Positions 19,542 to 26,622 are shown, numbered from the stretch's first letter. The stretch is DNA of 64,000 bases from Christensenella sp. UBA4675 (GCA_002405165.1 DHLF01000001.1:62001-126000), one strand, 5' to 3'. Numbers and translations: made by a program. Notes: generated by a model not told the origin, from the letters alone.

Positions 19542-20592
19542 TGTTTTCTTCGTTTTCTTCTCTTAACTTTACGTGTTTTATTGCTTGGCGTCTACTATCT
19601 TCGCTTATTGACGCGTAGTGCTTTCTAGTAGTATTTACGTCTTTATGTCCCAAAAAATCAGCTACCATATAAATATCTCCCGTTTCATTATAAAGGGACG
19701 TACCAAACGTACTTCTTAATTTATGCGGAGTAATATGTTTTAACGGGGTAACGATTTTAGCGTATTTTTTAACTAAAAATTCGACTGTTCTGACATTAAT
19801 TCGTTTATTTTGAATCGATAAGAACAAAGCGTCTTCTTCAGCGGGTAAATTTTTGATTTCGGCGCGTTTTACATACCACTTATATAAATCTTTTGCCGTT
19901 TCTTTTGAAAAATAAAGTATTGTTCTGCTTCCGCCTTTGCGTGTTATGACAAAGCTGTTATTATCGAAATTTATGTCGTCGCAGTTTATTCCGACAAGCT
20001 CGCTAATACGAATTCCCGTTCCTAAAAAAAGCGATAGAATAGCTAAATCACGCGTTTTAGTCGCATTATGATAAGATTTTTGCCTTTTTGACAATCCCTC
20101 GCCTGATTCCGCAGTATCTAATAGAGTAGCCGTTTCGTTAGATTCTAACTTAATAATTTCCGCGTCTTTAATTTTTGGAGTTTTAATTTTAGCTGGGGTA
20201 TTTGCAATAATCATTTCTCTATTAAAAAAATATTTATAAAAACTACGTAAAGTACAAAGTTTTCGCGCTTTTGCCTTTAAAGAACACCTATGTATTTCTC
20301 CTTCGAACTCATATTCCGTTAAATAACTTAAAAAACACTCGAAATCGGTTACTGTAATGTCTTCTAAGTCTTTTATCATCATATCTTTTATTTTTTTGTT
20401 TACAAATACTCTTTTTTCTACGTAATCAAAGAAAATTCTTAAATCGTACGCATAATTTAGCCTTGACAGAGGAGAAGTGGTATTTTCTATTCCGATAAAG
20501 TAACTTTTACAAAAATGGGGTAATTCGAGCAATAATTCGTTTAATTTTTTTAAATTTTTACTATTTCTCTCAACAAAATAACTGTCAGCCAT
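19531..20592 (-). CDS. Single Xer-type tyrosine recombinase (XerS-like)
   Basis: 353 residues. The N-terminal SAM-like core-binding domain spans about 1-130 and the catalytic domain 165-340. Catalytic residues are visible: Arg in GTGIRISE, Lys in TRKGGSRT, HKLR, LGH and the final Tyr in RKHYAS. The length, and an insertion before TRDLAI (about 155-175), are closer to XerS of streptococci than to the roughly 300-residue XerC/XerD. A 28-bp inverted repeat resembling a dif site lies in its own leader 138 bases upstream, the layout known for XerS-difSL. There are no phage or transposon genes beside it. I infer chromosome dimer resolution, not mobility. Confidence 0.82.
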   Translation of the reverse strand: MADSYFVERNSKNLKKLNELLLELPHFCKSYFIGIENTTSPLSRLNYAYDLRIFFDYVEKRVFVNKKIKDMMIKDLEDITVTDFECFLSYLTEYEFEGEIHRCSLKAKARKLCTLRSFYKYFFNREMIIANTPAKIKTPKIKDAEIIKLESNETATLLDTAESGEGLSKRQKSYHNATKTRDLAILSLFLGTGIRISELVGINCDDINFDNNSFVITRKGGSRTILYFSKETAKDLYKWYVKRAEIKNLPAEEDALFLSIQNKRINVRTVEFLVKKYAKIVTPLKHITPHKLRSTFGTSLYNETGDIYMVADFLGHKDVNTTRKHYASISEDSRRQAIKHVKLREENEENNEN

Positions 20593-20675
20593 TGTAAAAC
20601 TCCTTGAAAAATAAAATTAAATTAATAAAAATAAATTATAAAATGTTATTTGTAAAATAAAAAAACGCTTTTATT

Positions 20676-20722
20676 GTGTAGGGCAGAAATTTTTATTAGC
20701 TTTTTTTATAAAACACCTACAC
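20676..20722. repeat. Spaced inverted repeat in the xer leader
   Basis: GTGTAGG (20676-20682) and CCTACAC (20716-20722) can pair around a 33-base loop. Read on the minus strand, the pair is followed by a GCGTTTTTTT tract. It could be a weak attenuator in the xer leader or part of a recombination accessory site. Function is not shown. Confidence 0.45.
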
Positions 20723-20729
20723 GCTAAAC

Positions 20730-20757
20730 ATTTCGTAAAAGACAGCTTTTACGAAAT
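20730..20757. other. Candidate dif-like recombination site
   Basis: Two perfect 11-bp inverted arms, ATTTCGTAAAA and TTTTACGAAAT, flank a 6-bp centre (GACAGC). This 11-6-11 spacing is that of Xer/dif core sites. The pairing extends one further base on each outer side and one into the centre. It lies 138 bases upstream of a lone Xer gene. It is not followed by a T run on either strand, which argues against a terminator. An operator or leader hairpin remains possible. Confidence 0.5.
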
Positions 20758-20766
20758 GATAGTATT

Positions 20767-20795
20767 ATTTTATACCATAAATTTAATTTTGTCAA
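20767..20795 (-). promoter_or_regulatory. Promoter of xer-hflX
   Basis: On the minus strand: TTGACA (20790-20795), a 17-base spacer and TAAAAT (20767-20772). Transcription would start at about 20760, just before the inverted repeat, giving a leader of about 165 bases. Confidence 0.7.
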
Positions 20796-20944
20796 CGCAT
20801 TTATTTATATTTTTTATATTTCTTTATAATAAATTTTTTTATTTTAAATTCGTGTGTTATATTTTATAGTTATTTTTTATATTAAAAAAAATTATAATTT
20901 TTTAATTAATTTACTATAATTTAAATAAGAAATTTTAAATAGCG

Positions 20945-20973
20945 TTGACAATTTTTACAAAAATTGTTATAAT
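20945..20973 (+). promoter_or_regulatory. Promoter with operator palindrome for the PadR-membrane gene
   Basis: TTGACA (20945-20950), exactly 17 bases, then TATAAT (20968-20973), both consensus. A perfect palindrome, ACAATTTTT / AAAAATTGT with a 2-base centre (20948-20967), fills the spacer. Such a position would block RNA polymerase when bound, and the downstream gene encodes a PadR domain, so autorepression is likely. Confidence 0.8.
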
Positions 20974-21025
20974 TTCTTTATTAAATTCGTAAAAAGTTAA
21001 ATTTTGGGGGATTTTTACTAAAAAA

Positions 21026-23182
21026 ATGGATACAAATTTTGTCAGTAGTGATATGATACGGGGTCATATCGACACGATTATTTTATTATCCTTATCGGAC
21101 GAAGATAAACATTCAAACGAAATACGCGAAGAAATAGAAAAAAAAGCAGGCGGAAAATATCAAGTAAAACAAGGCACGTTTTACAGCGCTTTGCAAAGGC
21201 TTACCAAACAAGGTTTTGTAACGGAATATCGTTCTAGCGCGAAAGACAGCATAAGAAGAAAATATTTTCACTTAACCGAAAAAGGTAAAAATTTCGTTGA
21301 AGATAACGTATCGCAGTGGAACTATTCTAAAAGCGTTATTAACAATATGATTTTTAACGAAGATAAAGACGAACAAATTCAAACGAAACCGATAGTTGTA
21401 AACGAAATCGAAACCGAATTCGAAAGATTATTACAAGAAAACGTTCCCGATTACGAAATAAACCAACAACCCGACGATTTAAACGAATATTTTGAAAGTT
21501 TAAACGAAAATTTAAAATCGGTTACTCCCCCACCCGTTTATAACTACGAAGAAAATCTCGTATCCGACTATGAAGAAAACGTCGATGATAATTTAGACGC
21601 TCAAAACGAAGAAAACGACGGCGAATTTGCAAATATTACAACCGAAACGGAAGAAGTTGGCGACAAATCTTCTGAAAACGCCGAAATAACCGAAATTAAA
21701 GGCTTTAACGATAATCACGATCAAAAGCTCGCAGAAAACGAAAACGCTTTAAACGGCGAAATTTCGTCCGAAAACGATAACGAGGCATTAAGTGCGGAAA
21801 ACGAGCCTGAAAAGTATTACGCCTATGATAATTACGACAGTACTAATTATGTCTATCGTAACAACGATGAAACGGTAGAAAAAGAAAACTTCATTAAAGA
21901 AGAAAGTCTTAATGGAGATGAAAATAGCGATATAAACGCAGAAAATTCGTTACAAGGCGATAAAAACGAAATTGTTTCAAACGAAAACAATGAAAATTCA
22001 AGTGAAAATAGCTATTATGACGAAAACTACAACCCCTTAAAAAATACCCCGCTGGCAGGCGATAATTCTTTCGATAGCGATGTAAATGTAGACGATACGG
22101 TCGAACAGGTTATCGAAGTAAAAGACGAAGAATTAAACGACAAGTTATTAGATAACGAATTTAACGACGATAAAAAAGTATCTATCGACGAAAAAACCGA
22201 TAAAATCGATTCCAGCAGGGACGTATTTAACTTAGAGTTGGAAGTAAGACAACGTTCGGACAATCCTATAATAGACGAAAATCAAGAAACGGAAGTAAAG
22301 GAAAAAACCGAAAAAGAAGAAATGCCGGACAATACTTACGTAAATTCTGACGAAATATTATTCGGTAAAAACGAGGAAAAAGAAGTCTACGACAGCTTAT
22401 TAGAGAAATTATTTCCTAAAAAAACGACAGTTTTCAGCGAAGTAACACCAACCGAAAGAACGTTTGAAACGAAAAAAGATATTAGCGAAGAAAATTCGTA
22501 CGCAAACGTTGAAAACGAATTCGATAAGCTTATAAAGGAACAGCCTTTAAAAGAAAATGAGAATTTAATCGATAAAGAAAAAAAAGAAACAGTTTTTTCA
22601 CCGTTAAAAAACTCTTCTAAAAACGTAGATAAATTTACTTATAGTTATCCGACCGCTAAAAACGAAAAATTCGATTATACCGATATAATAAAACTTGCAA
22701 GAGCCGAAGGCTTTAAAGTTAGAGCCAGCAATGCCGTAACTCACATCGATAAAGACCAAAAAATATTTATAAATAAGCTGAATTTTCACACGTCGTTGTT
22801 ATTTTTCGCTTCTTTTATATTACAATTATTCGTTTTATTCTTGACTATTAAATTTAATCAAGGATTTAACGCTTGGTTTTATGTAACTTCTTTATTGCTT
22901 TGCGCTTGCGTGCCGATTATTTTTTTGGTTTTATATTTAAAAAATAAAAATAAAACGGTATCGAATATAAATAAATTTAGAGATTCTATTGAAATAGTAT
23001 TTATAATAGCTTTAAATTTAATTTTACTAATTTGCGCGATAGCAATTATTTCAGACATAAACTTTTCTTCCGGAAAAGATTTATTAAGATATCTAATAAT
23101 TCCGATAGTTTACGTATTAAATATTCCGTTATTCTTTATTTTTAAATACGTTTTATTGGAAAAAAACGGTTATATTAAGTAA
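21026..23182 (+). CDS. PadR-type regulator fused to a membrane domain
   Basis: 718 residues in three parts. Residues 1-105 are a PadR winged helix (HIDTIILLSLSDEDKHSNEI, KQGTFYSALQRL, RRKYFHLTEKGK). Residues about 110-570 are a very acidic, Asn/Glu-rich, low-complexity linker. Residues about 585-715 hold four predicted membrane helices, preceded by a conserved-looking segment YTDIIKLARAEGFKVRASNA. The result would be a repressor tethered to the membrane by a flexible arm. PadR proteins are normally soluble dimers of 110-190 residues. The promoter palindrome suggests autoregulation. The nearest ribosome-site candidate, GGGGG, is 15 bases upstream, so the start is a little uncertain. Confidence 0.85.
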   Translation: MDTNFVSSDMIRGHIDTIILLSLSDEDKHSNEIREEIEKKAGGKYQVKQGTFYSALQRLTKQGFVTEYRSSAKDSIRRKYFHLTEKGKNFVEDNVSQWNYSKSVINNMIFNEDKDEQIQTKPIVVNEIETEFERLLQENVPDYEINQQPDDLNEYFESLNENLKSVTPPPVYNYEENLVSDYEENVDDNLDAQNEENDGEFANITTETEEVGDKSSENAEITEIKGFNDNHDQKLAENENALNGEISSENDNEALSAENEPEKYYAYDNYDSTNYVYRNNDETVEKENFIKEESLNGDENSDINAENSLQGDKNEIVSNENNENSSENSYYDENYNPLKNTPLAGDNSFDSDVNVDDTVEQVIEVKDEELNDKLLDNEFNDDKKVSIDEKTDKIDSSRDVFNLELEVRQRSDNPIIDENQETEVKEKTEKEEMPDNTYVNSDEILFGKNEEKEVYDSLLEKLFPKKTTVFSEVTPTERTFETKKDISEENSYANVENEFDKLIKEQPLKENENLIDKEKKETVFSPLKNSSKNVDKFTYSYPTAKNEKFDYTDIIKLARAEGFKVRASNAVTHIDKDQKIFINKLNFHTSLLFFASFILQLFVLFLTIKFNQGFNAWFYVTSLLLCACVPIIFLVLYLKNKNKTVSNINKFRDSIEIVFIIALNLILLICAIAIISDINFSSGKDLLRYLIIPIVYVLNIPLFFIFKYVLLEKNGYIK

Positions 23183-23324
23183 AAAATATTGGTCAGAACA
23201 TAAATTTAGCCCTAAAACGTTAGAAATCTGTGATTTTGATAAAATAAAAAATAGCAATAAATTTTTTGCTAGAAAATTTTCATTAGAACACATAGATTTA
23301 GTCAATAAAATTTTAGAAAGTTAA
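23183..23324 (+). pseudogene. Remnant of a Core-2/I-branching-type glycosyltransferase
   Basis: About 46 codons without a start, ending at TAA 23322-23324. They read as the C terminus of a Core-2/I-branching beta-1,6-N-acetylglucosaminyltransferase-type protein: KFSPKTLEICDFDKI, then SNKFFARKF. The frame differs from the PadR gene, whose stop is at 23180-23182, so the break lies right at its 3' end. The strong terminator that follows is probably the original gene's. The family call rests on a short motif. Confidence 0.5.
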
Positions 23325-23335
23325 TTAAAAAGTAA

Positions 23336-23379
23336 AACCTTCCAAAAAATTTGATAATTTTTTGGAAGGTTGTTTTTTT
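23336..23379 (+). terminator. Strong terminator after the glycosyltransferase remnant
   Basis: A 16-bp perfect stem (23336-23351 with 23356-23371, core AACCTTCC / GGAAGGTT), a TGAT loop, then GTTTTTTT. Confidence 0.9.
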
Positions 23380-23415
23380 CGTTTTACGATAGACATAATT
23401 CTATTTTTTAAGTTA

Positions 23416-23453
23416 AAGGGCAATTTAAGCTAATATTAGCTTAAATTGCCCTT
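23416..23453. repeat. Perfect 38-bp palindrome
   Basis: AAGGGCAATTTAAGCTAAT is followed at once by its reverse complement, giving 19-bp arms with no spacer. A T-rich tract (CGTTTTTTTAATT) begins a few bases later on the plus strand. It may be a second terminator, also serving the minus-strand remnant, or a recombination scar. No known insertion-sequence end is recognised. Confidence 0.6.
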
Positions 23454-23466
23454 ATCGTTTTTTTAA

Positions 23467-24096
23467 TTAAATTAAAGAACTAATTGCGCTAATTACGCCT
23501 TCGGACGCGTCTCCCGAATAACACCGACACATAATTCCTGCGCCTTTCTGATTTGCGTAATTGTATTTGGCTTTGTTTAAAAAAGAATTATAAAACAAAA
23601 TAAGAATAATTCCAATAAAATTTCACCTAAAATATCCGCAAACCAATGCGCCAGAGGCAGTAACCTACCGATTATAGTAACAATTATCGTTAATACGTTA
23701 ATTAATAAAATAACTATTCGTAAAATATTTATTTTATGATATCTTTTTAATGTTAAATAAGAACTGCCTGAAACTACGATAATCATCATAATATGTTAGG
23801 TCTATAAATTATTATTTTTTTAAATAAAAAATGTAACATTAAGGCTATTATATATAAAACGACCAAGAGTAAAATGCAATTATCTACTTTAATTATACTT
23901 TTTCGTTTAATTAGCTGAATTAAATCTAAAATTGCATAAACGCATACGGTAAATACAGCAATTCTTATTTTTACTAAAATAGATAAAGTAAACTTTAAAT
24001 TGAAATTATTTATAATTAAACCGCAAAAACCTATAATTATTCTTGATATAAATTGTGGATAACGCGTAATTTTTGTATTTTTTCATTAAATTTCAT
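23467..24096 (-). pseudogene. Decayed PAP2-family phosphatase
   Basis: Read on the minus strand from ATG 24094-24096, short pieces in changing frames make up a PAP2 membrane phosphatase. MKFNEKIQKL is followed by a frame change into YPQFISRIIIGFCGL and hydrophobic helices ending IIIYRPNIL, then a stop. A new frame then gives the third PAP2 motif, GRLLPLAHWFADI, which matches (S)Rx5Hx3D. Another frame change leads to LILFYNSFLNKAK and a stop at 23467-23469. The first two catalytic motifs are missing, so at least two frameshifts and a deletion have killed the gene. Confidence 0.55.
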
Positions 24097-24122
24097 AATT
24101 TTCTCTTCTAATTTTTTTATAA

Positions 24123-24157
24123 AATTTGTCCACGCTTTTTATTTGCGTGGACAAATT
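24123..24157. repeat. Hairpin upstream of the PAP2 remnant
   Basis: A 13-bp perfect stem, AATTTGTCCACGC (24123-24135) with GCGTGGACAAATT (24145-24157), and a 9-base loop. There is no clear T run after it on either strand. It lies about 65 bases beyond the end of the original rlmD gene and was probably that operon's terminator before the element inserted. Confidence 0.5.
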
Positions 24158-24221
24158 ATGAACTAAGTTGATTAAAATTATATTAACACTATAATTTCGT
24201 TTATAAAACTGTTTCATACAT

Positions 24222-25157
24222 TTATATTCTTTCTAAAAAAACCAAAGTTTCCACGTTGACCATCGTAGGTTCTGCTCTGCCGATGGCGTAAGCGAGTGAA
24301 ACTTCGCACTTTTCTGCAAGGTTCGCCGCGACGATTGCGTTCGCTATGTATCTCGCCATGTATGCGCCCGAACGGTCCACTTTTGAAGGGTCTTTTCCGC
24401 TTAAGGCTCCGCCGCCGTGTTTAGCAAGTCCGCCGTAGGTGTCAACCATCAGTTTGCGCCCGGTGAGTCCTGTGTCGGCTTTGAAACCGCCAAGCACGAA
24501 CCTACCGCTCGGGTTGATGATTACTTCGGTTTGTTCGGTGATGAAATCTTCCAGAACGGGGTCAATTACCAGCTTCTTGACTTCTTTTCGAACGGTCGCG
24601 TCGTCTACGTCTTCGCCGTGTTGGATGGAAACCAGAACCGATGCCACGTGGCTGTATTTTCCGTCTGCGGTGTAGGCGACTGTTACTTGCGATTTGCCGT
24701 CGGGTCCGAGCTTGATGGGCGCGGTCTTCATTGCTTTCATCATCTGTTCGGTCAAACGATGAGCGAGGCTCGTTGCGAGTGGTAAGCAGTCGAAGGTCTC
24801 GCTGGTTGAGTAGCCGTACATAATTCCTTGGTCACCTGCACCTTGCGCTTTGCTTTGGTCTTCGTTGACCGCCTGATTGATGTCAGGGCTTTGTTCCACG
24901 ATATCGTCCACGAAACTTTCCGGGGGTTCGTACCCTGCCTCTTTGATTGCGTTCTCCGCTATCTGCTGGTAGTCCACTTTTGCCTTGGTGGTGATTTCAC
25001 CTGCCACCATCATCACTTCGTGCGACAGCATTACTTCGCAGGCGACCCTACTTTCGGGGTCTTGTTTCAAGCATTCATCAAGAATGCGGTCAGCGATGTA
25101 ATCGCTTAACTTGTCGGGGTGTCCGAGCGTTACGCTCTCTGCGGTTTGGTACTTCAT
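24222..25157 (-). CDS. metK: S-adenosylmethionine synthetase, 3'-truncated
   Basis: 311 residues against about 390 for the family. The N-terminal GHPDK, GAGDQG and GGGALSGKDPSKVDRS motifs are intact, and homology runs to AIGRAEPTM. It then stops where a normal protein continues with a roughly 75-residue C-terminal segment. The last ten codons (VETLVFLERI) are not MetK: they are the original tail of the host rlmD gene, joined at the left attachment junction. MetK makes SAM from methionine and ATP; activity of this form is doubtful. The ATG follows AAGGAG. Codon use is GC-richer than the host. It is the last gene of the element's minus-strand operon. Confidence 0.88.
   Translation of the reverse strand: MKYQTAESVTLGHPDKLSDYIADRILDECLKQDPESRVACEVMLSHEVMMVAGEITTKAKVDYQQIAENAIKEAGYEPPESFVDDIVEQSPDINQAVNEDQSKAQGAGDQGIMYGYSTSETFDCLPLATSLAHRLTEQMMKAMKTAPIKLGPDGKSQVTVAYTADGKYSHVASVLVSIQHGEDVDDATVRKEVKKLVIDPVLEDFITEQTEVIINPSGRFVLGGFKADTGLTGRKLMVDTYGGLAKHGGGALSGKDPSKVDRSGAYMARYIANAIVAANLAEKCEVSLAYAIGRAEPTMVNVETLVFLERI
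24234..24256. other. Left attachment junction (attL) of the element
   Basis: Here the metK reading frame passes into the original rlmD tail. 16 of 23 positions match 28880-28902, including ACGT (24253-24256), TC and GT blocks. The crossover must lie in one of these short identities. Large serine recombinases need only a 2-bp identical core, which fits such imperfect ends. Confidence 0.7.
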
Positions 25158-25176
25158 TTTTTTGTCTCCTTTTATA

Positions 25177-25569
25177 TCAATTTTTATTTTTGAGTTCGCT
25201 TTGGTACTGTTCCTGCGCGCGTTCCATTATCTGTAAATGCCCGCGCAGGTCATTAAGTCGTCGGTCGATAAATTCGAGAACGTCTGCGGTTAATCTTCCC
25301 GTAGGGTCGTTCTGTCTTTCATCGTGGAGTTTTTTAAGGTTTCGGAACCGTTTCTCGCTTATATAATCGTACCCGTAGGCGTTGTGAATTTCGCCGAAGG
25401 TTCCGTACTCCTTGAGTGCTTTATCGAGCGGTGCATATTTTCTCCCGGTGAGTTCAGCGATTGCCTTTTCTACCGTTTCGCGGAAACGTTCGACGTTCCC
25501 TATCTCCGTTTTCGTTGTCAGGATTTCGCGCTGAATGCGCTTGATGTTTTCTTCTGGTGATGCGTTCAT
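25177..25569 (-). CDS. Coiled-coil protein of the element, unknown
   Basis: 130 residues, charged, almost wholly alpha-helical by composition. Likely coiled coils lie at about 5-40 and 85-125. No membrane segment or catalytic motif is seen and no family is recognised. Its start overlaps the stop of the next upstream gene (ATGA type), so it is translationally coupled in the five-gene minus-strand operon that ends with metK. Confidence 0.65.
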   Translation of the reverse strand: MNASPEENIKRIQREILTTKTEIGNVERFRETVEKAIAELTGRKYAPLDKALKEYGTFGEIHNAYGYDYISEKRFRNLKKLHDERQNDPTGRLTADVLEFIDRRLNDLRGHLQIMERAQEQYQSELKNKN

Positions 25570-25751
25570 TTCTTATCTCCTATGGGTTCGGCCGTCACGT
25601 TTGTGGCGGTGTAGTGAAGGTATTTCTTCACGAATTGCTTTGTTTTGACTATTGCGGCTCTTGCGTTCTTCGCAAGTAGGATATGATGCGCTGTCCATTT
25701 TTGGCCTCGGTGGTTTGCCGTGTATGTAGTCTTGTAGACTTGCTCTGCCAT
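25566..25751 (-). CDS. Small basic protein of the element, unknown
   Basis: 61 residues, basic, with a His-containing centre (TAHHILLAKNARAA). No family is recognised. The ATG has GGAGGT about 11 bases upstream within the preceding gene and overlaps that gene's stop (TAATG). The tight coupling on both sides argues that it is real despite its length. Confidence 0.6.
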   Translation of the reverse strand: MAEQVYKTTYTANHRGQKWTAHHILLAKNARAAIVKTKQFVKKYLHYTATNVTAEPIGDKK

Positions 25752-25963
25752 TACCTTGTACCTCCGACCGCTATCCCGAGCGGGTGCGGGTTCTTCGCTA
25801 TGTAGCTTTCGGCTTTTTTCTTCGTCTCAAAGTTTATTGAGCGGTAAACGATGAACGCTGGCATCGTTGCGCCTGTTGCGCTAATCTGAACTCCGCCGTC
25901 GTGTCTCATTCCGTACTCTGCTACAAATTCGCCATGGGCGTTTTCTCTAATTCTCCAAGCCAT
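25751..25963 (-). CDS. Small protein of the element, unknown
   Basis: 70 residues. It begins MAWRIRENAHGEFVAEYG, suggesting an antiparallel beta pair, followed by FETKKKAESYIAKNP and a glycine-rich end. The layout resembles small DUF-type phage and plasmid proteins, but I cannot name a family. Its start and stop are coupled to both neighbours. Confidence 0.6.
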   Translation of the reverse strand: MAWRIRENAHGEFVAEYGMRHDGGVQISATGATMPAFIVYRSINFETKKKAESYIAKNPHPLGIAVGGTR

Positions 25964-26157
25964 TATTTTATCTCCTTGATTTGTTGAATGGTTCCGTTCT
26001 CGAAAAGTTCAGCGACGTAGTCGAGACTGGCTTGCATCCCCCATCCGAGTGTGTCGGTGTAGTATCGAAGAAGGCGAAGGATTCCGTCTTTGCTCGTCTG
26101 GGTGTCTTCGCAGTATTGCATTACCTGCTCGTATGTGCGTGGTTGGTAGCGTCCCAT
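25963..26157 (-). CDS. Small helical protein of the element, unknown
   Basis: 64 residues, predicted mostly helical (YEQVMQYCED, LLRYYTDTLGWGMQASLDYV). No family is recognised. The ATG overlaps the end of the first operon gene and its own stop overlaps the following start. Confidence 0.6.
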   Translation of the reverse strand: MGRYQPRTYEQVMQYCEDTQTSKDGILRLLRYYTDTLGWGMQASLDYVAELFENGTIQQIKEIK

Positions 26158-26468
26158 TAGTAGTCCCTCCCTGCGCGGTATTGTTTGAAGTTTACGGTCA
26201 TTTCGATTTCTTGCATGGGGTAGATGCGTTCGTCGTCAAACGGGAATACTCGCTCGCAGATTTCGATGGGGTTCCATTCGCTCGTAATTAAGGCGATGCA
26301 CTTGTATCCCTCCACCGTTATTACGATGAATTCGTCGTCTTCCTTTGCGTAGCCATCTGTCACGTTCCCTTTTGCGTAATCGAGAGCTTTTTTGATTTGC
26401 TCTTTTTGCTGTTCGGTTGCATAGCTCATTGCGCTGGGTACGGTTTCGTAGTCTTTGTTCCAAATCAT
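26157..26468 (-). CDS. First gene of the element's minus-strand operon, unknown
   Basis: 103 residues. The ATG at 26468 follows GGAGG by nine bases; a longer frame to 26504 would begin inside the promoter-proximal leader and is not used. The sequence has a helical N-terminal half (AMSYATEQQKEQIKKALDY) and a beta-rich second half (DDEFIVITVEGYKCIALI). No family is recognised. It is expressed from a consensus promoter at 26513-26541. Confidence 0.65.
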   Translation of the reverse strand: MIWNKDYETVPSAMSYATEQQKEQIKKALDYAKGNVTDGYAKEDDEFIVITVEGYKCIALITSEWNPIEICERVFPFDDERIYPMQEIEMTVNFKQYRAGRDY

Positions 26469-26512
26469 TTTTGATGTCCTCCGTTGTGGGCTTACCGTCC
26501 ACATTTTTCTCT

Positions 26513-26541
26513 ATTATAACCCTTTGTGGGCTGTTTGTCAA
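26513..26541 (-). promoter_or_regulatory. Promoter of the element's minus-strand operon
   Basis: On the minus strand: TTGACA (26536-26541), 17 bases and TATAAT (26513-26518), both perfect. TTGTGGGCT occurs in its spacer (26524-26532) and again downstream of the -10 (26484-26492). These repeats are plausible operators for the XRE repressor encoded on the other side. Confidence 0.85.
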
Positions 26542-26593
26542 CACTTTTTTGGGGTTTTTCTCAAAATATTTTGATTTTATCCGCAAATTCTTA

Positions 26594-26622
26594 TTGACTG
26601 TCAAGCCACAAAATGATAAACT
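26594..26622 (+). promoter_or_regulatory. Promoter of the XRE-recombinase operon
   Basis: TTGACT (26594-26599), 17 bases and TAAACT (26617-26622), 20 bases before the XRE start codon. The spacer contains AGCCACAA (26604-26611), an inverted and one-base-shorter copy of the TTGTGGGCT repeat of the divergent promoter. One repressor could therefore control both directions. Confidence 0.65.

Larger units (their letters stand above)
20593..21025. other. Divergent intergenic region between xer and the PadR gene
   Basis: 433 bases, very AT-rich, with no coding ORF. It holds the xer promoter and leader (minus strand), the dif-like repeat, a wider GTGTAGG/CCTACAC inverted repeat and the PadR-type promoter with an internal palindrome (plus strand). 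Each is listed separately. Confidence 0.7.

Noticed and set aside
19531..20592. Xer gene as the integrase of a phage or transposon
   Set aside because: There is no mobile gene, repeat-bounded block or GC shift around it. It overlaps hflX in a housekeeping operon.
24417..24785. Plus-strand open frames opposite metK and opposite the recombinase
   Set aside because: They are antisense shadows produced by the higher GC content of the element; none has a supporting start site.
26236..26604. 122-codon minus-strand frame over the element promoter region
   Set aside because: It is a shadow of the gene at 26157-26468 in another frame and would span the consensus promoter.
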